Shown in pieces: positions 1 to 6,123 of a DNA stretch of 8,373 nt. Where the stretch lies: contig CAJJYO010000060.1 of assembly GCA_905197385.1 (NCBI GenBank), positions 1 to 8,373 on the forward strand. The letters are read 5' to 3'. Origin of the DNA: an uncultured Collinsella sp. (lineage in GTDB: Bacteria; Actinomycetota; Coriobacteriia; Coriobacteriales; Coriobacteriaceae). Within the stretch, counting starts at the first letter, position 1; each line of letters starts with the position of its first letter. Below the pieces are notes generated by a model that was not told the DNA's origin, ran no database searches, and saw nothing but the letters and a program-made list of their open reading frames with translations. A program made the translations under genes and the position numbers.

Positions 1-44
1 CCCCAGCCGATACAGGCTTCGCTATCGATAATCAGTCCGCTCAT
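1..44 (-). CDS. etfA: Electron transfer flavoprotein alpha subunit, N-terminal fragment
   Basis: Only the first 14 codons lie in the window; the gene continues past the left edge. The ATG (44-42) directly follows the etfB stop codon (47-45), so the two are translationally coupled. The visible peptide is MSGLIIDSEACIGW. In Etf alpha subunits of bifurcating dehydrogenase complexes an N-terminal ferredoxin-like segment often starts with a hydrophobic stretch and then CxxCxxC; here the first Cys (residue 11) and IG are present but the next position is Trp (TGG) rather than Cys. Identity is inferred mainly from position after etfB and the N-terminal pattern. EtfA would bind FAD and, with EtfB, pass electrons to or from the neighbouring dehydrogenase. 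The gene could be intact with a modified or absent cluster. Confidence 0.75.
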   Translation of the reverse strand, partial: MSGLIIDSEACIGW

Positions 45-866
45 CTATGCCATCCCCTCGATAATCTTGGCAAGCTTTGCCGCCTGCTCGGACGCCGTCC
101 CCTCAACGGCCTCGCACGTTTGGTCACGGTCGGGCACAAACGAGCGCACGACCTGTGTCGGCGACCCGGCAAGACCGCAACGCACGGGGTCGGCGTTCAC
201 GTCGGCGGCACTGACCACTCGCACGTCCGCCTCCTCTGCCGCGCGAATACCGGCAATACTCGGCATACGCAACTGGCCAATCTCCTTGGCGGTCGTCATC
301 GCGCACGGCATCTCAAGGTACACCGTCTCCTCGCCGGCATCGCATCCGTGAACGAGCGCCAGCGAGCCACACGTCGTAAAGCCCGCGCTTTGCACGCAGC
401 TCACGTCGGTCACGCAGGGGATCTCAAAGGCACCGGCAAGCTCGGGGCCGATCTGGGCCGTATCGCCGTCCACTGCCATCTTGCCGCAGATGAGCAGGTC
501 GAAGTCCTCATCGAGCGCCTCGATACCGCATTTGAGGGCATAGGTGGTGGCTAGGGTATCGGCGCCCGCAAAGGCTCGGTCGGTCAGCAGCAGCGCGTCG
601 TCGGCACCGCGGGCGATACAGTCGCGCAGCAGCGATTCGGTCGCGGGGATGCCCATCGACACCACCGTCACTCGCACATCCATGCCAAAGCCGATAAAGT
701 CGTCCTTCAGCGCCAGCGCGCATTCCAAAGCGCTCGCATCAAAGGGATTAATGACCGCCTGCTTGCCATCGCGCACGATGGTATTGGTCTTGGGGTCCAT
801 CTTGACCTCGGTGCTGCCCGGCACGGCCTTGACGCACACCACCATATGGAAATCGCTCATCTTCAC
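45..866 (-). CDS. etfB: Electron transfer flavoprotein beta subunit (EtfB/FixA family)
   Basis: The product is 273 residues, the usual length for EtfB. It opens with the family hallmark VVCVKAVPGSTEVKMD (about residues 9-24), followed by INPFDASALECALALKD (about 40-56). The central stretch has AVDGDTAQIGPELA, the loop that in this family contacts the nucleotide cofactor, and then the conserved IPCVTDV. EtfB pairs with EtfA to form a soluble cytoplasmic flavoprotein that shuttles electrons between a dehydrogenase and other carriers. The chosen start is GTG at 866, overlapping the TGA of the upstream dehydrogenase (GTGA), with AAGGGGG a few bases before it; an ATG two codons in (860) is the alternative. 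Placement directly after a GlcD-type dehydrogenase suggests a dedicated Etf for that enzyme, as in bifurcating lactate dehydrogenases, rather than an acyl-CoA dehydrogenase partner. Confidence 0.95.
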   Translation of the reverse strand: MKMSDFHMVVCVKAVPGSTEVKMDPKTNTIVRDGKQAVINPFDASALECALALKDDFIGFGMDVRVTVVSMGIPATESLLRDCIARGADDALLLTDRAFAGADTLATTYALKCGIEALDEDFDLLICGKMAVDGDTAQIGPELAGAFEIPCVTDVSCVQSAGFTTCGSLALVHGCDAGEETVYLEMPCAMTTAKEIGQLRMPSIAGIRAAEEADVRVVSAADVNADPVRCGLAGSPTQVVRSFVPDRDQTCEAVEGTASEQAAKLAKIIEGMA

Positions 867-2462
867 GCGCCCCCTTTCTGGACGAGCTCATCCAAGAGCT
901 TCTCCGAAAACAGGTTACCGCGACCCAGCTGCCCGGCAGGATCGAGCTGGAGCTTGAGCCGCGCCGACTCGACCATGGCCTCGTGACCGTACATCGTCTC
1001 CAAGAAGCCCGCCTTGATCTTGCCGACGCCGTGTTCTGCGGAGACGGCACCGCCCATGGCCGTGACCTCGGAAGCCCACTGGGCAAAGAGTTCTCCGCCG
1101 CGGCGATAATCCTGTGCATTGCGCGGCAGAATGTTCACATGCAGATGGTTGTTACCGATATGCCCCCAAGCGGCAGATTCAAGCCCACTTTCCGCCAGCG
1201 TGCGGCGATAGAGGGCGATAACATCGGCCAAGTGCGCGTTGGGCACCGACATGTCCGAACCCAGTTTGGTGATGGTGGGATCCATGCGGCGGCGCTCGTC
1301 GATGAGCATGTTGACGCTCTCGGGCACCGCATGGCGGAAGAATCGCTGACACTCGCGATCGACCTCGGCGCGCGCGACATGTCGCATCGTCACTGCCGCC
1401 CGCAAGCTCCAGTACCCACCCCAAGTGATACAGCTCCTCAATCGCCTGGGCTTCGTCGTCGCAGTCGAGCTCCACGTAGACACAGACCTTGGCGTCTTTG
1501 TCGAGCGCAGGCAGCGAGGCAAACGCCGTCGACTGCTCGCGCTGGCGACGTAGAATATCCAGGGCGCCAGCATCGAAGTACTCGATGGCAGCCGCATGGG
1601 ACAGGACGGGACGCACAGAATCGGTGAAGGACACGGCCTTGTCTTCGCTGTCGAAGAAGCAGCTCACGCCCCAAACGACCGCGGGTGCCACCTGCAGGGC
1701 AATCTCGAGCTCGGTGATAACGCCGATTGTGCCACACGCACCGATAAACAGATCGATGGCATCCATATCGTCAGCAACGAAATAGCCCGAAGCATTTTTT
1801 GTCTTGGGCATGGTATAGCCGGGAAGATCGAGCTCGAGTGTACGGCCCGCTGCCGTCACGAGCGACAGGTGGCGGCCCTGGGCAAAAGCCTCGCCGCGCC
1901 GAAGCTCAAGCAAATCGCCATCAGCCAGCACGACGTGGAGTCCCGTGATATGTGGGCGCATGGGGCCGTAGGCGTAGCTGCGGGCACCGGAGGCGTTACA
2001 TGCCGCCATGCCGCCCAGACAGGCAGACGCCTCGGTGGGATCGGTGGGAAAAAACTGCTCGGGAGCCTCTTGGAACTCCTCGTAGGCCTCAAGCGATGCC
2101 TGGTCCCAACCAGTGGTCGGCAGCACCTTCTTGCTCAGCTGCTTACGCAGCTCCGAGAGCACAACGCCCGGCTCCACGCGCAGCAGAAATTGGCCTTGTT
2201 CATCGCGGCGAAGGCCCAAATAGCGATTCATACGGGAAGTATTGAGGATATGCCCGCCGTGGGGCACGGCGCCGGCGGCAAGGCCGGTTCGGGCGCCCTG
2301 AACCGTTACCGGAACACGCTCGACATGGAGCTTTTCCAAAATGGCACGGACCTCGTTTTCCGTTGTCGGAAACGAAATGCTCGAGGCCTCGCCCGATGCG
2401 CGAGATTCATCGCGGCCATACTCTTCGAACTCGTCGGTGAAGGGTTTGATGGTTGCAGACAC
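863..2462 (-). pseudogene. glcD: FAD-linked 2-hydroxyacid dehydrogenase (GlcD/LctD type), frameshifted
   Basis: Two overlapping frames together make one FAD-binding oxidoreductase of about 533 residues (COG0277, vanillyl-alcohol-oxidase fold). The first frame, from GTG 2462, gives the FAD_binding_4 half: PVTVQGARTGLAAGAVPHGG (about residues 51-70), CLGGMAACNASGARS, RRGEAFAQG and ACGTIGVITELEIAL. The second frame, ending at 863, gives the FAD-oxidase C-terminal half: FRHAVPESVNML, WGHIGNNHLHVNILPRN and SAEHGVGKIKAGF. The switch falls after SDDAT, around 1368-1380, in an alternating GC run; adding back one CG pair restores frame as ATCRARAEVD. Without correction the first frame ends at 1179 after 427 residues and loses the C-terminal domain. 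The start has GGGGGAG 5 bases upstream. The family oxidises lactate, glycolate or similar acids; followed by etfB and etfA it most resembles the Etf-coupled lactate dehydrogenase. The true substrate cannot be read from sequence. A sequencing or assembly error is a real alternative to a mutation. Confidence 0.88.
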
Positions 2463-2630
2463 GCGAACTCCCCCTTTAGCTAACTACAGTGTTTGCAGGG
2501 AGATGTTACCGCATCGTTTCGTCGACGTGTTCGAGACCGTCTCCATAATTGGCGTTTTTTACGTTCGTGCAATTCGGCGAGCGGCTTGATTTCCTCGGCA
2601 GACGATGCTTTTGACACATATGGCCCCGCC

Positions 2631-2759
2631 GTCGCCGACCGCGCGATTGTCGCTCGAAAAAAGTTGGAGTATTTTTTGCCGCCTTTTACCTGCGGAGACG
2701 CCAATCCGTCAAGCATTTGGTCAGAAATTGGTCAAGTAGCGGCTGATACGGTCGGCGTC
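2631..2759. repeat. Possible MITE-like or dispersed intergenic element
   Basis: CGCCGACCG at 2633-2641 and its exact reverse complement CGGTCGGCG at 2749-2757 bracket about 107 bases of different composition, including A6-N9-T6 and a TTGGTCA pair. Read as 8-bp termini GCCGACCG/CGGTCGGC, the element is flanked by GTC on both sides (2631-2633 and 2757-2759), which would fit a 3-bp target duplication. No transposase is encoded. In GC-rich DNA such a match can arise by chance, so this is a candidate only. Confidence 0.25.
2717..2734. promoter_or_regulatory. Direct repeat TTGGTCA x2, possible regulator site
   Basis: TTGGTCA occurs at 2717-2723 and again at 2728-2734, separated by GAAA, giving an 11-bp period, close to one helical turn. 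Two same-face half-sites of this kind are what a dimeric regulator bound as a direct repeat would use. It lies 74 bases before the rightward start and could serve either divergent operon. No regulator is identifiable. Confidence 0.3.
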
Positions 2760-2763
2760 GACA

Positions 2764-2787
2764 GCCAAAACCGATAGAAGTTTTGGC
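2764..2787 (+). promoter_or_regulatory. Perfect 8-bp inverted repeat upstream of the 98-residue gene
   Basis: GCCAAAAC (2764-2771) and GTTTTGGC (2780-2787) are exact reverse complements around an 8-base loop. The structure ends 20 bases before the ATG at 2808, just before the ribosome binding site. It may be an operator or a 5' leader hairpin affecting translation or mRNA stability. No T-run follows, so it is not an intrinsic terminator. Confidence 0.4.
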
Positions 2788-2807
2788 CCAGAAGCAGGGA
2801 GGTTCCC

Positions 2808-3104
2808 ATGGCATATTACTGGCCCCAGTACGGCATCGCCATCGAAGTCGACGACGATCCCCATCTCCTGCCTTTCGACGAAGAGGCATTCCCCGATACG
2901 ACGGTCTACCACGTTACCACCGATGTGATCTGCGACCCCGAGTCGTTCTCGGCGCTCGCCCACCACATCGCGCATATCCACGACATCGAGCTCCCTCCCG
3001 ACTTCGACGAGCTCGTCTACTCGCGCCGTCTGATGCTTCACATGCTCTTTGGAGCGGACCCGTCCACCTTTGCGCGCGTCTATACCGCCAAGGATGCCGC
3101 ATGA
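2808..3104 (+). CDS. Acidic 98-residue protein, possible DUF559-like nuclease-fold relic
   Basis: I do not recognise this with certainty. The ATG has a good ribosome binding site (AGGGAGG, about 2797-2803) and the stop overlaps the next gene as ATGA, so the two are coupled. The product is acidic, has no signal peptide or membrane helix, and should be cytoplasmic. Its opening YYWPQYGIAIEVDDDPH resembles the core strand of DUF559/Vsr-like PD-(D/E)XK proteins, where a Trp-Pro strand is followed by IEVDG..H; VYHVTTDVICDPESFSAL then resembles the later strand and helix of that fold. The usual Gly is replaced and the rest of the catalytic set is not evident, so a non-catalytic remnant or a small binding protein is more likely than an active nuclease. 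The nuclease-fold link is an inference from pattern only. Confidence 0.75.
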   Translation: MAYYWPQYGIAIEVDDDPHLLPFDEEAFPDTTVYHVTTDVICDPESFSALAHHIAHIHDIELPPDFDELVYSRRLMLHMLFGADPSTFARVYTAKDAA

Positions 3105-3610
3105 GCGCGAAGAAGCCACCCCACTTTGCAGGCCTGGGTCGTCGCAAGAAGCTCATCGTTGCCTGCTTGGCCATCGTCTGCGCCCTTGTCGCCGTAGGAC
3201 TATACGCTTGGCAGTCGCAGCCCGTACCCGAGGCGGGCGCTTCGGTCACGACGGCCGAGGGCAAAACGCGTCAGGAAATCCAAGATGAGCTCGACGCCAT
3301 CGTCCGCGACAACATGATGACGATTTCGGTCGCGCCGGTCGCTCAGCTGCAGGAGGACGGCAAGCTGCGCGTCAACGTGCAAAACGTCCAAGACAATAAA
3401 TTTCCCCAGCGATTCCGCGTCATCCAAAACGACGAGACCATATACGAATCCGATGTGGTCGAGACCGGCAAAACGGTCGAGACATGCGCCGCCGGGGACA
3501 TCGAGGAAGGGGAGGCGTACATCGAGATCCAGGCGCTTGAGGCCAAGACCTATGACAGCCACGGCAACCCGACACGCGTCAAGGTACGGGTTGAGCAAGC
3601 CGAGAACTAG
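3101..3610 (+). CDS. Membrane-anchored extracellular protein, single N-terminal helix
   Basis: The product is 169 residues. Residues 1-17 are basic (RRKK at 14-17) and cytoplasmic, residues 18-37 form one hydrophobic helix (LIVACLAIVCALVAVGLYAW), and the remainder should lie outside the membrane, since no signal peptidase site is evident. After a helical stretch (RQEIQDELDAIV) comes a beta-rich domain with the pattern NMMTISVAP, QRFRVIQNDETIYESDVVETG, EGEAYIEIQALE. I recall a similar layout in small membrane-tethered proteins of Firmicutes near surface-protein genes, but know no function or name for it. The ATG overlaps the stop of the preceding gene by 4 bases. The next gene begins 89 bases later and encodes a secreted protein, so a role as partner or docking protein for it is a reasonable inference. 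Confidence 0.85.
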   Translation: MSAKKPPHFAGLGRRKKLIVACLAIVCALVAVGLYAWQSQPVPEAGASVTTAEGKTRQEIQDELDAIVRDNMMTISVAPVAQLQEDGKLRVNVQNVQDNKFPQRFRVIQNDETIYESDVVETGKTVETCAAGDIEEGEAYIEIQALEAKTYDSHGNPTRVKVRVEQAEN

Positions 3611-3662
3611 CTTTCCGGTCGACGCGGCACCGCACGCGATTCACCAGCATTCGTCCAATCAT

Positions 3663-3679
3663 CGCGGGGACGGCCCGCG
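3663..3679 (+). promoter_or_regulatory. GC-only hairpin 20 bases before the WxL-like gene
   Basis: CGCGGG (3663-3668) pairs exactly with CCCGCG (3674-3679) around a 5-base loop GACGG, giving a short, very stable stem. It ends 20 bases before the ATG at 3700, the same distance as the hairpin before the first gene of the operon. There is no T-run after it. It could protect or separate the downstream message, or tune translation. Confidence 0.4.
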
Positions 3680-3699
3680 GCGAATAGAAAGGAACGACC

Positions 3700-4299
3700 A
3701 TGGACATCACCAGGAATATGAACGGAGCCAGAGCGCTCGTCGTGGGTGCAGGGCTCGCGCTCGCGCTCGCAATGGGCGCCGCCCCGACGCCAGCTATGGC
3801 AGCCGGGCGTGTTGGAACCACGAAGGTAATGGTCAAGACCGAGATCGACAACATCAAGTTCAACGCACCGACGGTTATTCCCTTCGTCGCCCAAGCCGAC
3901 GGCACGCTTCAGGGTCCCTCAGAAGACGCGATCACCATCGACAATCTTTCGGCCTACGGCATCCATGTCACCAACATGAAAATCGACGCCATGAACACCT
4001 GGACCATTGCCGCCGACGCCAAGGCCGGAACCGCGCAGAACTCCATCGACTTTAAGGTCGGCCCCGACGGCGCACTCCAGAACGCCAGTGCCGCAACGCA
4101 GGGGACAGGCCTCGATCTTTCCAAGAATGCAGCCTTCGACATGGGCTACCAGGGCATTGCCGGCGGCACGGACAAAATTAAGCTCAAGACAAGCGGAAAC
4201 GTCGCCCGCGTCACGCGCGATATCTTCCACGTAACCGGCGAAGGCGATCAGGTTGCAACGATCACCTGGACGGTCGAGCCCGGTGCGCACACGGCATAA
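3700..4299 (+). CDS. Secreted WxL-like surface protein
   Basis: This 199-residue protein has a Sec signal peptide with a Leu-Ala-rich core and a likely cut after residue 34 (AMA|A). The mature part has no Cys and is predicted beta-rich. Two tryptophans sit in WxL-like contexts: NTWTI (W101) and, near the C-terminus, ATITWTV (W190). WxL domains carry two such motifs, the second as Y-xxx-(L/I/V)TW-x-L near the end; here Val replaces Leu and Gln replaces the Tyr, so the match is divergent. The segment APTVIPFVAQADGTLQGPS followed by ITIDN and IHVTN is shared in style with the tail of the large secreted protein downstream. WxL proteins bind the cell wall non-covalently. AAAGGA precedes the ATG by about 8 bases. 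The family call is an inference; secretion is well supported. Confidence 0.8.
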   Translation: MDITRNMNGARALVVGAGLALALAMGAAPTPAMAAGRVGTTKVMVKTEIDNIKFNAPTVIPFVAQADGTLQGPSEDAITIDNLSAYGIHVTNMKIDAMNTWTIAADAKAGTAQNSIDFKVGPDGALQNASAATQGTGLDLSKNAAFDMGYQGIAGGTDKIKLKTSGNVARVTRDIFHVTGEGDQVATITWTVEPGAHTA

Positions 4300-4564
4300 G
4301 GCCGTCGCCCTGGCCGCCGCCGTCAGCATCCTAGCGTTTGGCCCAGCCATGGCCTTTGCCCAGCAAGAACAGGCGCAGGCCGCCACGCAAGTGACGGTCG
4401 ACCTCTCGGGGCTCGACCGCGGCGACCGCGAGGAACCATTGGCGCAGACAGGCGATGGACGATGGCTCTTGGCAGCAGGCGCCACAGCAGCAGGCGCGGG
4501 AACCGCCGGCCTCGGCCTGCACATCAAACGCAGCCAGAAACAAAACACGGACAGGCCGCACTAA
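4283..4564 (+). CDS. Tiny sortase-anchored protein with LAQTG motif
   Basis: The product is 93 residues and nearly all of it is targeting signal. MRTRHK and a hydrophobic core lead to a cut after residue 26 (AFA|Q); LAQTG lies at 53-57, followed by a hydrophobic span (61-81) and the basic tail KRSQK. This is a complete LPxTG-type cell-wall sorting signal with Ala at position 2. After processing only about 30 residues would remain on the wall. The start is GTG 4283, chosen because it gives a clean signal peptide; it overlaps the end of the WxL-like gene by 17 bases, so translation is probably coupled. A TTG at 4253 would add ten residues that spoil the signal. The gene ends 18 bases before the next start. 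No sortase gene is in the window. csc clusters also include a small LPxTG protein, which fits the neighbours. Confidence 0.8.
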   Translation: MRTRHKAVALAAAVSILAFGPAMAFAQQEQAQAATQVTVDLSGLDRGDREEPLAQTGDGRWLLAAGATAAGAGTAGLGLHIKRSQKQNTDRPH

Positions 4565-4582
4565 ATTAGCTAAGGAGACCCC

Positions 4583-6005
4583 ATGGCATCGAAGAACCTT
4601 TTGCCCGTCGTCGCACTCTGCGGCGCGCTCGCAACCGGAACGCCTGTCGCCGCTTGGGCGACTCCTGTCATGGCAGACTCCTTACCAGCAGCCCTAAGCT
4701 CCGCATCAAATCCGTCGAGCGCCATTGCGTGCAAGCGTTTTTCGATCGCACAGGCTGCAATCTCAACCTCGGGATGCCTTCGTCGTAATACGGACGGTTC
4801 GATAGTCGTGGATATCAATCGTTCGAACAAGGCAAACGGCTCCCAGGCGGGGTACGCCGTCTGCACGTGGCGCTCGGTTGTGCTCGACGCAGATGGCGAT
4901 CCATGCAATTTAGAGCTGCGCATCGACATCGCTTCGATCGATGACTCGGCGAACGGAGCGAAGGTCGCCTTCGACGGTACGTTTTTTGAGAAAGGAGGCG
5001 GTATATGTCTGGGCTGCGCCGCCGCGAATGCAGACGACACGCAGCCCACCCTCTCATTCACGGCATCGTTGCGGCTGACCAAAGCCGGTACCGATGCCAT
5101 CGCGGCGGGAGAAGCGTCCCTGCTGTTCTACGCCGTCAGTACCAAAGACACAGACGCTCATTTCGAGAAGCCATCCGGATCACTCAGCCTTACACGAGGG
5201 ATAGAGGCAGGCCCTATTGAAATCGATGCCCGCGCGCAAAGCAGGCAACGCATTCTTGCCGACCCGGCGCTTCTCGAAATGGAGTGGAACGGATCCGGAG
5301 CCATCGGAATTCTCCCCTCCGCGTTTGACGCCAAGACGCTCCCCCCAAACGACGAACCCATCAACGCAAGAAGAGAGCGCGGACAAAGAAGCAGGTGCGG
5401 GCGACACGCCGTCGCCGACAAACAGCGTCCCAGCTTCTTTCGAAGCGCCGAATGAGCCCGCTGCCGATCCAAACGATCCCGAGTTCGCGGACAGTCTGGG
5501 GCTTGCTGATCCTCAAGAGATCGATGAAGGTAACTGCTGCGTGCTTGCCGCGCTCGACCACACGGAGGTCATCGACGCTGCGAGCATCGAAGTTGCCGCC
5601 GCCAATCAGCCCGTCCGCAAGTCGGCTATCATCGCATTTCCTGAATCCATCGAAGTCGTCTTTTTGCCATCGGGCGAGGTCGTGGCCCCAACACTGCTCA
5701 CCTTGTTGGGCGCCAAGAATACTCGAAACGAAATTAAAAAGGTCACAGTTGTCGACCCTGCAACCACCGCCAAGCTGCGTCTATACGCCGTTGCTCCAGA
5801 CGGAGGCAAGACCTTGGAATTCGATGGCGACACACTCCTGGCCTGGCGACGTCTGGACATTATGCAAGACGTCTCGTATCAGATCGAACTCGAAGGGTTT
5901 GATCGTGCCCGCGATGCCAATATCATCGCCGCGGCTATTGAATCCCCACAGCGGCTTATGACACTGCGCTTTGAATACTATCCCTATGTCCCGACAACCA
6001 CCTGA
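4583..6005 (+). pseudogene. Large secreted surface protein, frameshifted in a C6 tract
   Basis: Two overlapping frames make one protein of about 473 residues. The ATG at 4583 follows AAGGAG. A signal peptide ends at AWA (26) or VMA (31). Residues about 45-253 form a beta-rich domain with six Cys. The frame then changes at CCCCCC (5341-5346); removing one C joins TLP to QTTNPSTQEESADK, a Pro/Thr/Glu-rich linker (about 255-300), then an adjacent Cys pair (GNCC) and a C-terminal beta-rich domain (about 344-473). That domain, with AFPESIEVVFLPSGEVVAPT, resembles the secreted 199-residue protein upstream, though its last tryptophan motif is replaced by LRFEYY. The mature conceptual protein has eight Cys, possibly disulfide-bonded. 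There is no sorting signal or membrane anchor at the C-terminus. As read, translation stops at 5455 after 290 residues. I do not recognise the N-terminal domain. The lesion may be mutation, phase variation or a homopolymer sequencing error. Confidence 0.78.
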
Positions 6006-6028
6006 GGCTTAAATGCCGCGCATCATTC

Positions 6029-6054
6029 CTAATACCACTTATATAACGTATTAG
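6029..6054. promoter_or_regulatory. AT-rich 7-bp inverted repeat, operator candidate
   Basis: CTAATAC (6029-6035) and GTATTAG (6048-6054) are exact reverse complements around 12 bases that include the palindrome TTATATAA (6039-6046). Such an AT-rich patch stands out in this GC-rich sequence. It lies 70 bases before the DUF554 start and just upstream of its likely promoter, a suitable place for a repressor or activator site. Confidence 0.35.
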
Positions 6055-6065
6055 ATGAGTCGCGA

Positions 6066-6093
6066 TGTACCTCGCATTTCGTTCTGCTACGAT
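6066..6093 (+). promoter_or_regulatory. Probable extended -10 promoter for the DUF554 gene
   Basis: TGCTACGAT (6085-6093) provides an extended -10 element (TGn plus TACGAT). The -35 region is weak (TGTACC, 6066-6071, 16-base spacer), as is common for extended -10 promoters. Transcription would begin near 6100, leaving a leader of about 24 bases that contains the ribosome binding site. Confidence 0.4.
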
Positions 6094-6123
6094 TGCCACG
6101 TTGGCATCAATACAGGAGGGCTC

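Larger units (their letters stand above)
2463..2807. other. Divergent intergenic region without a supported gene
   Basis: These 345 bases separate the leftward dehydrogenase operon from the rightward surface-protein operon and should carry both promoters. It is more AT-rich in patches than its flanks. I see a possible inverted-repeat-bounded element (2631-2759), an A6-N9-T6 symmetry (2658-2678), two TTGGTCA repeats, and a hairpin close to the rightward start. A TTGACA hexamer occurs at 2611-2616 but no matching -10 follows. No convincing sigma-70 promoter was found for either direction. A 78-codon leftward reading frame across 2480-2716 lacks a ribosome binding site and is not called as a gene. 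Confidence 0.6.

Noticed and set aside
120..554. Rightward open frames antisense to etfB and the dehydrogenase
   Set aside because: They are shadows of high-GC coding sequence on the other strand, with no ribosome binding sites and low-complexity Arg/Ala-rich translations.
2611..2616. TTGACA as a consensus -35 box for the rightward operon
   Set aside because: No -10-like hexamer lies 16-18 bases downstream; that position is GC-rich.
2480..2716. Leftward 78-codon reading frame in the divergent intergenic region
   Set aside because: It has no ribosome binding site, no recognisable domain and overlaps the candidate repeat and regulatory sites. Its composition looks like untranslated sequence.
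5339..5352. LPQTT across the corrected C tract read as an LPxTG sorting motif
   Set aside because: It lacks the final Gly, is mid-protein and is followed by an acidic linker, not a hydrophobic span and basic tail.
6055..6123. Longer start for the DUF554 protein at the upstream in-frame ATG
   Set aside because: The extra 23 residues are not family-like, and a strong AGGAGG sits right before the internal ATG at 6124. The extension would also cover the likely promoter.
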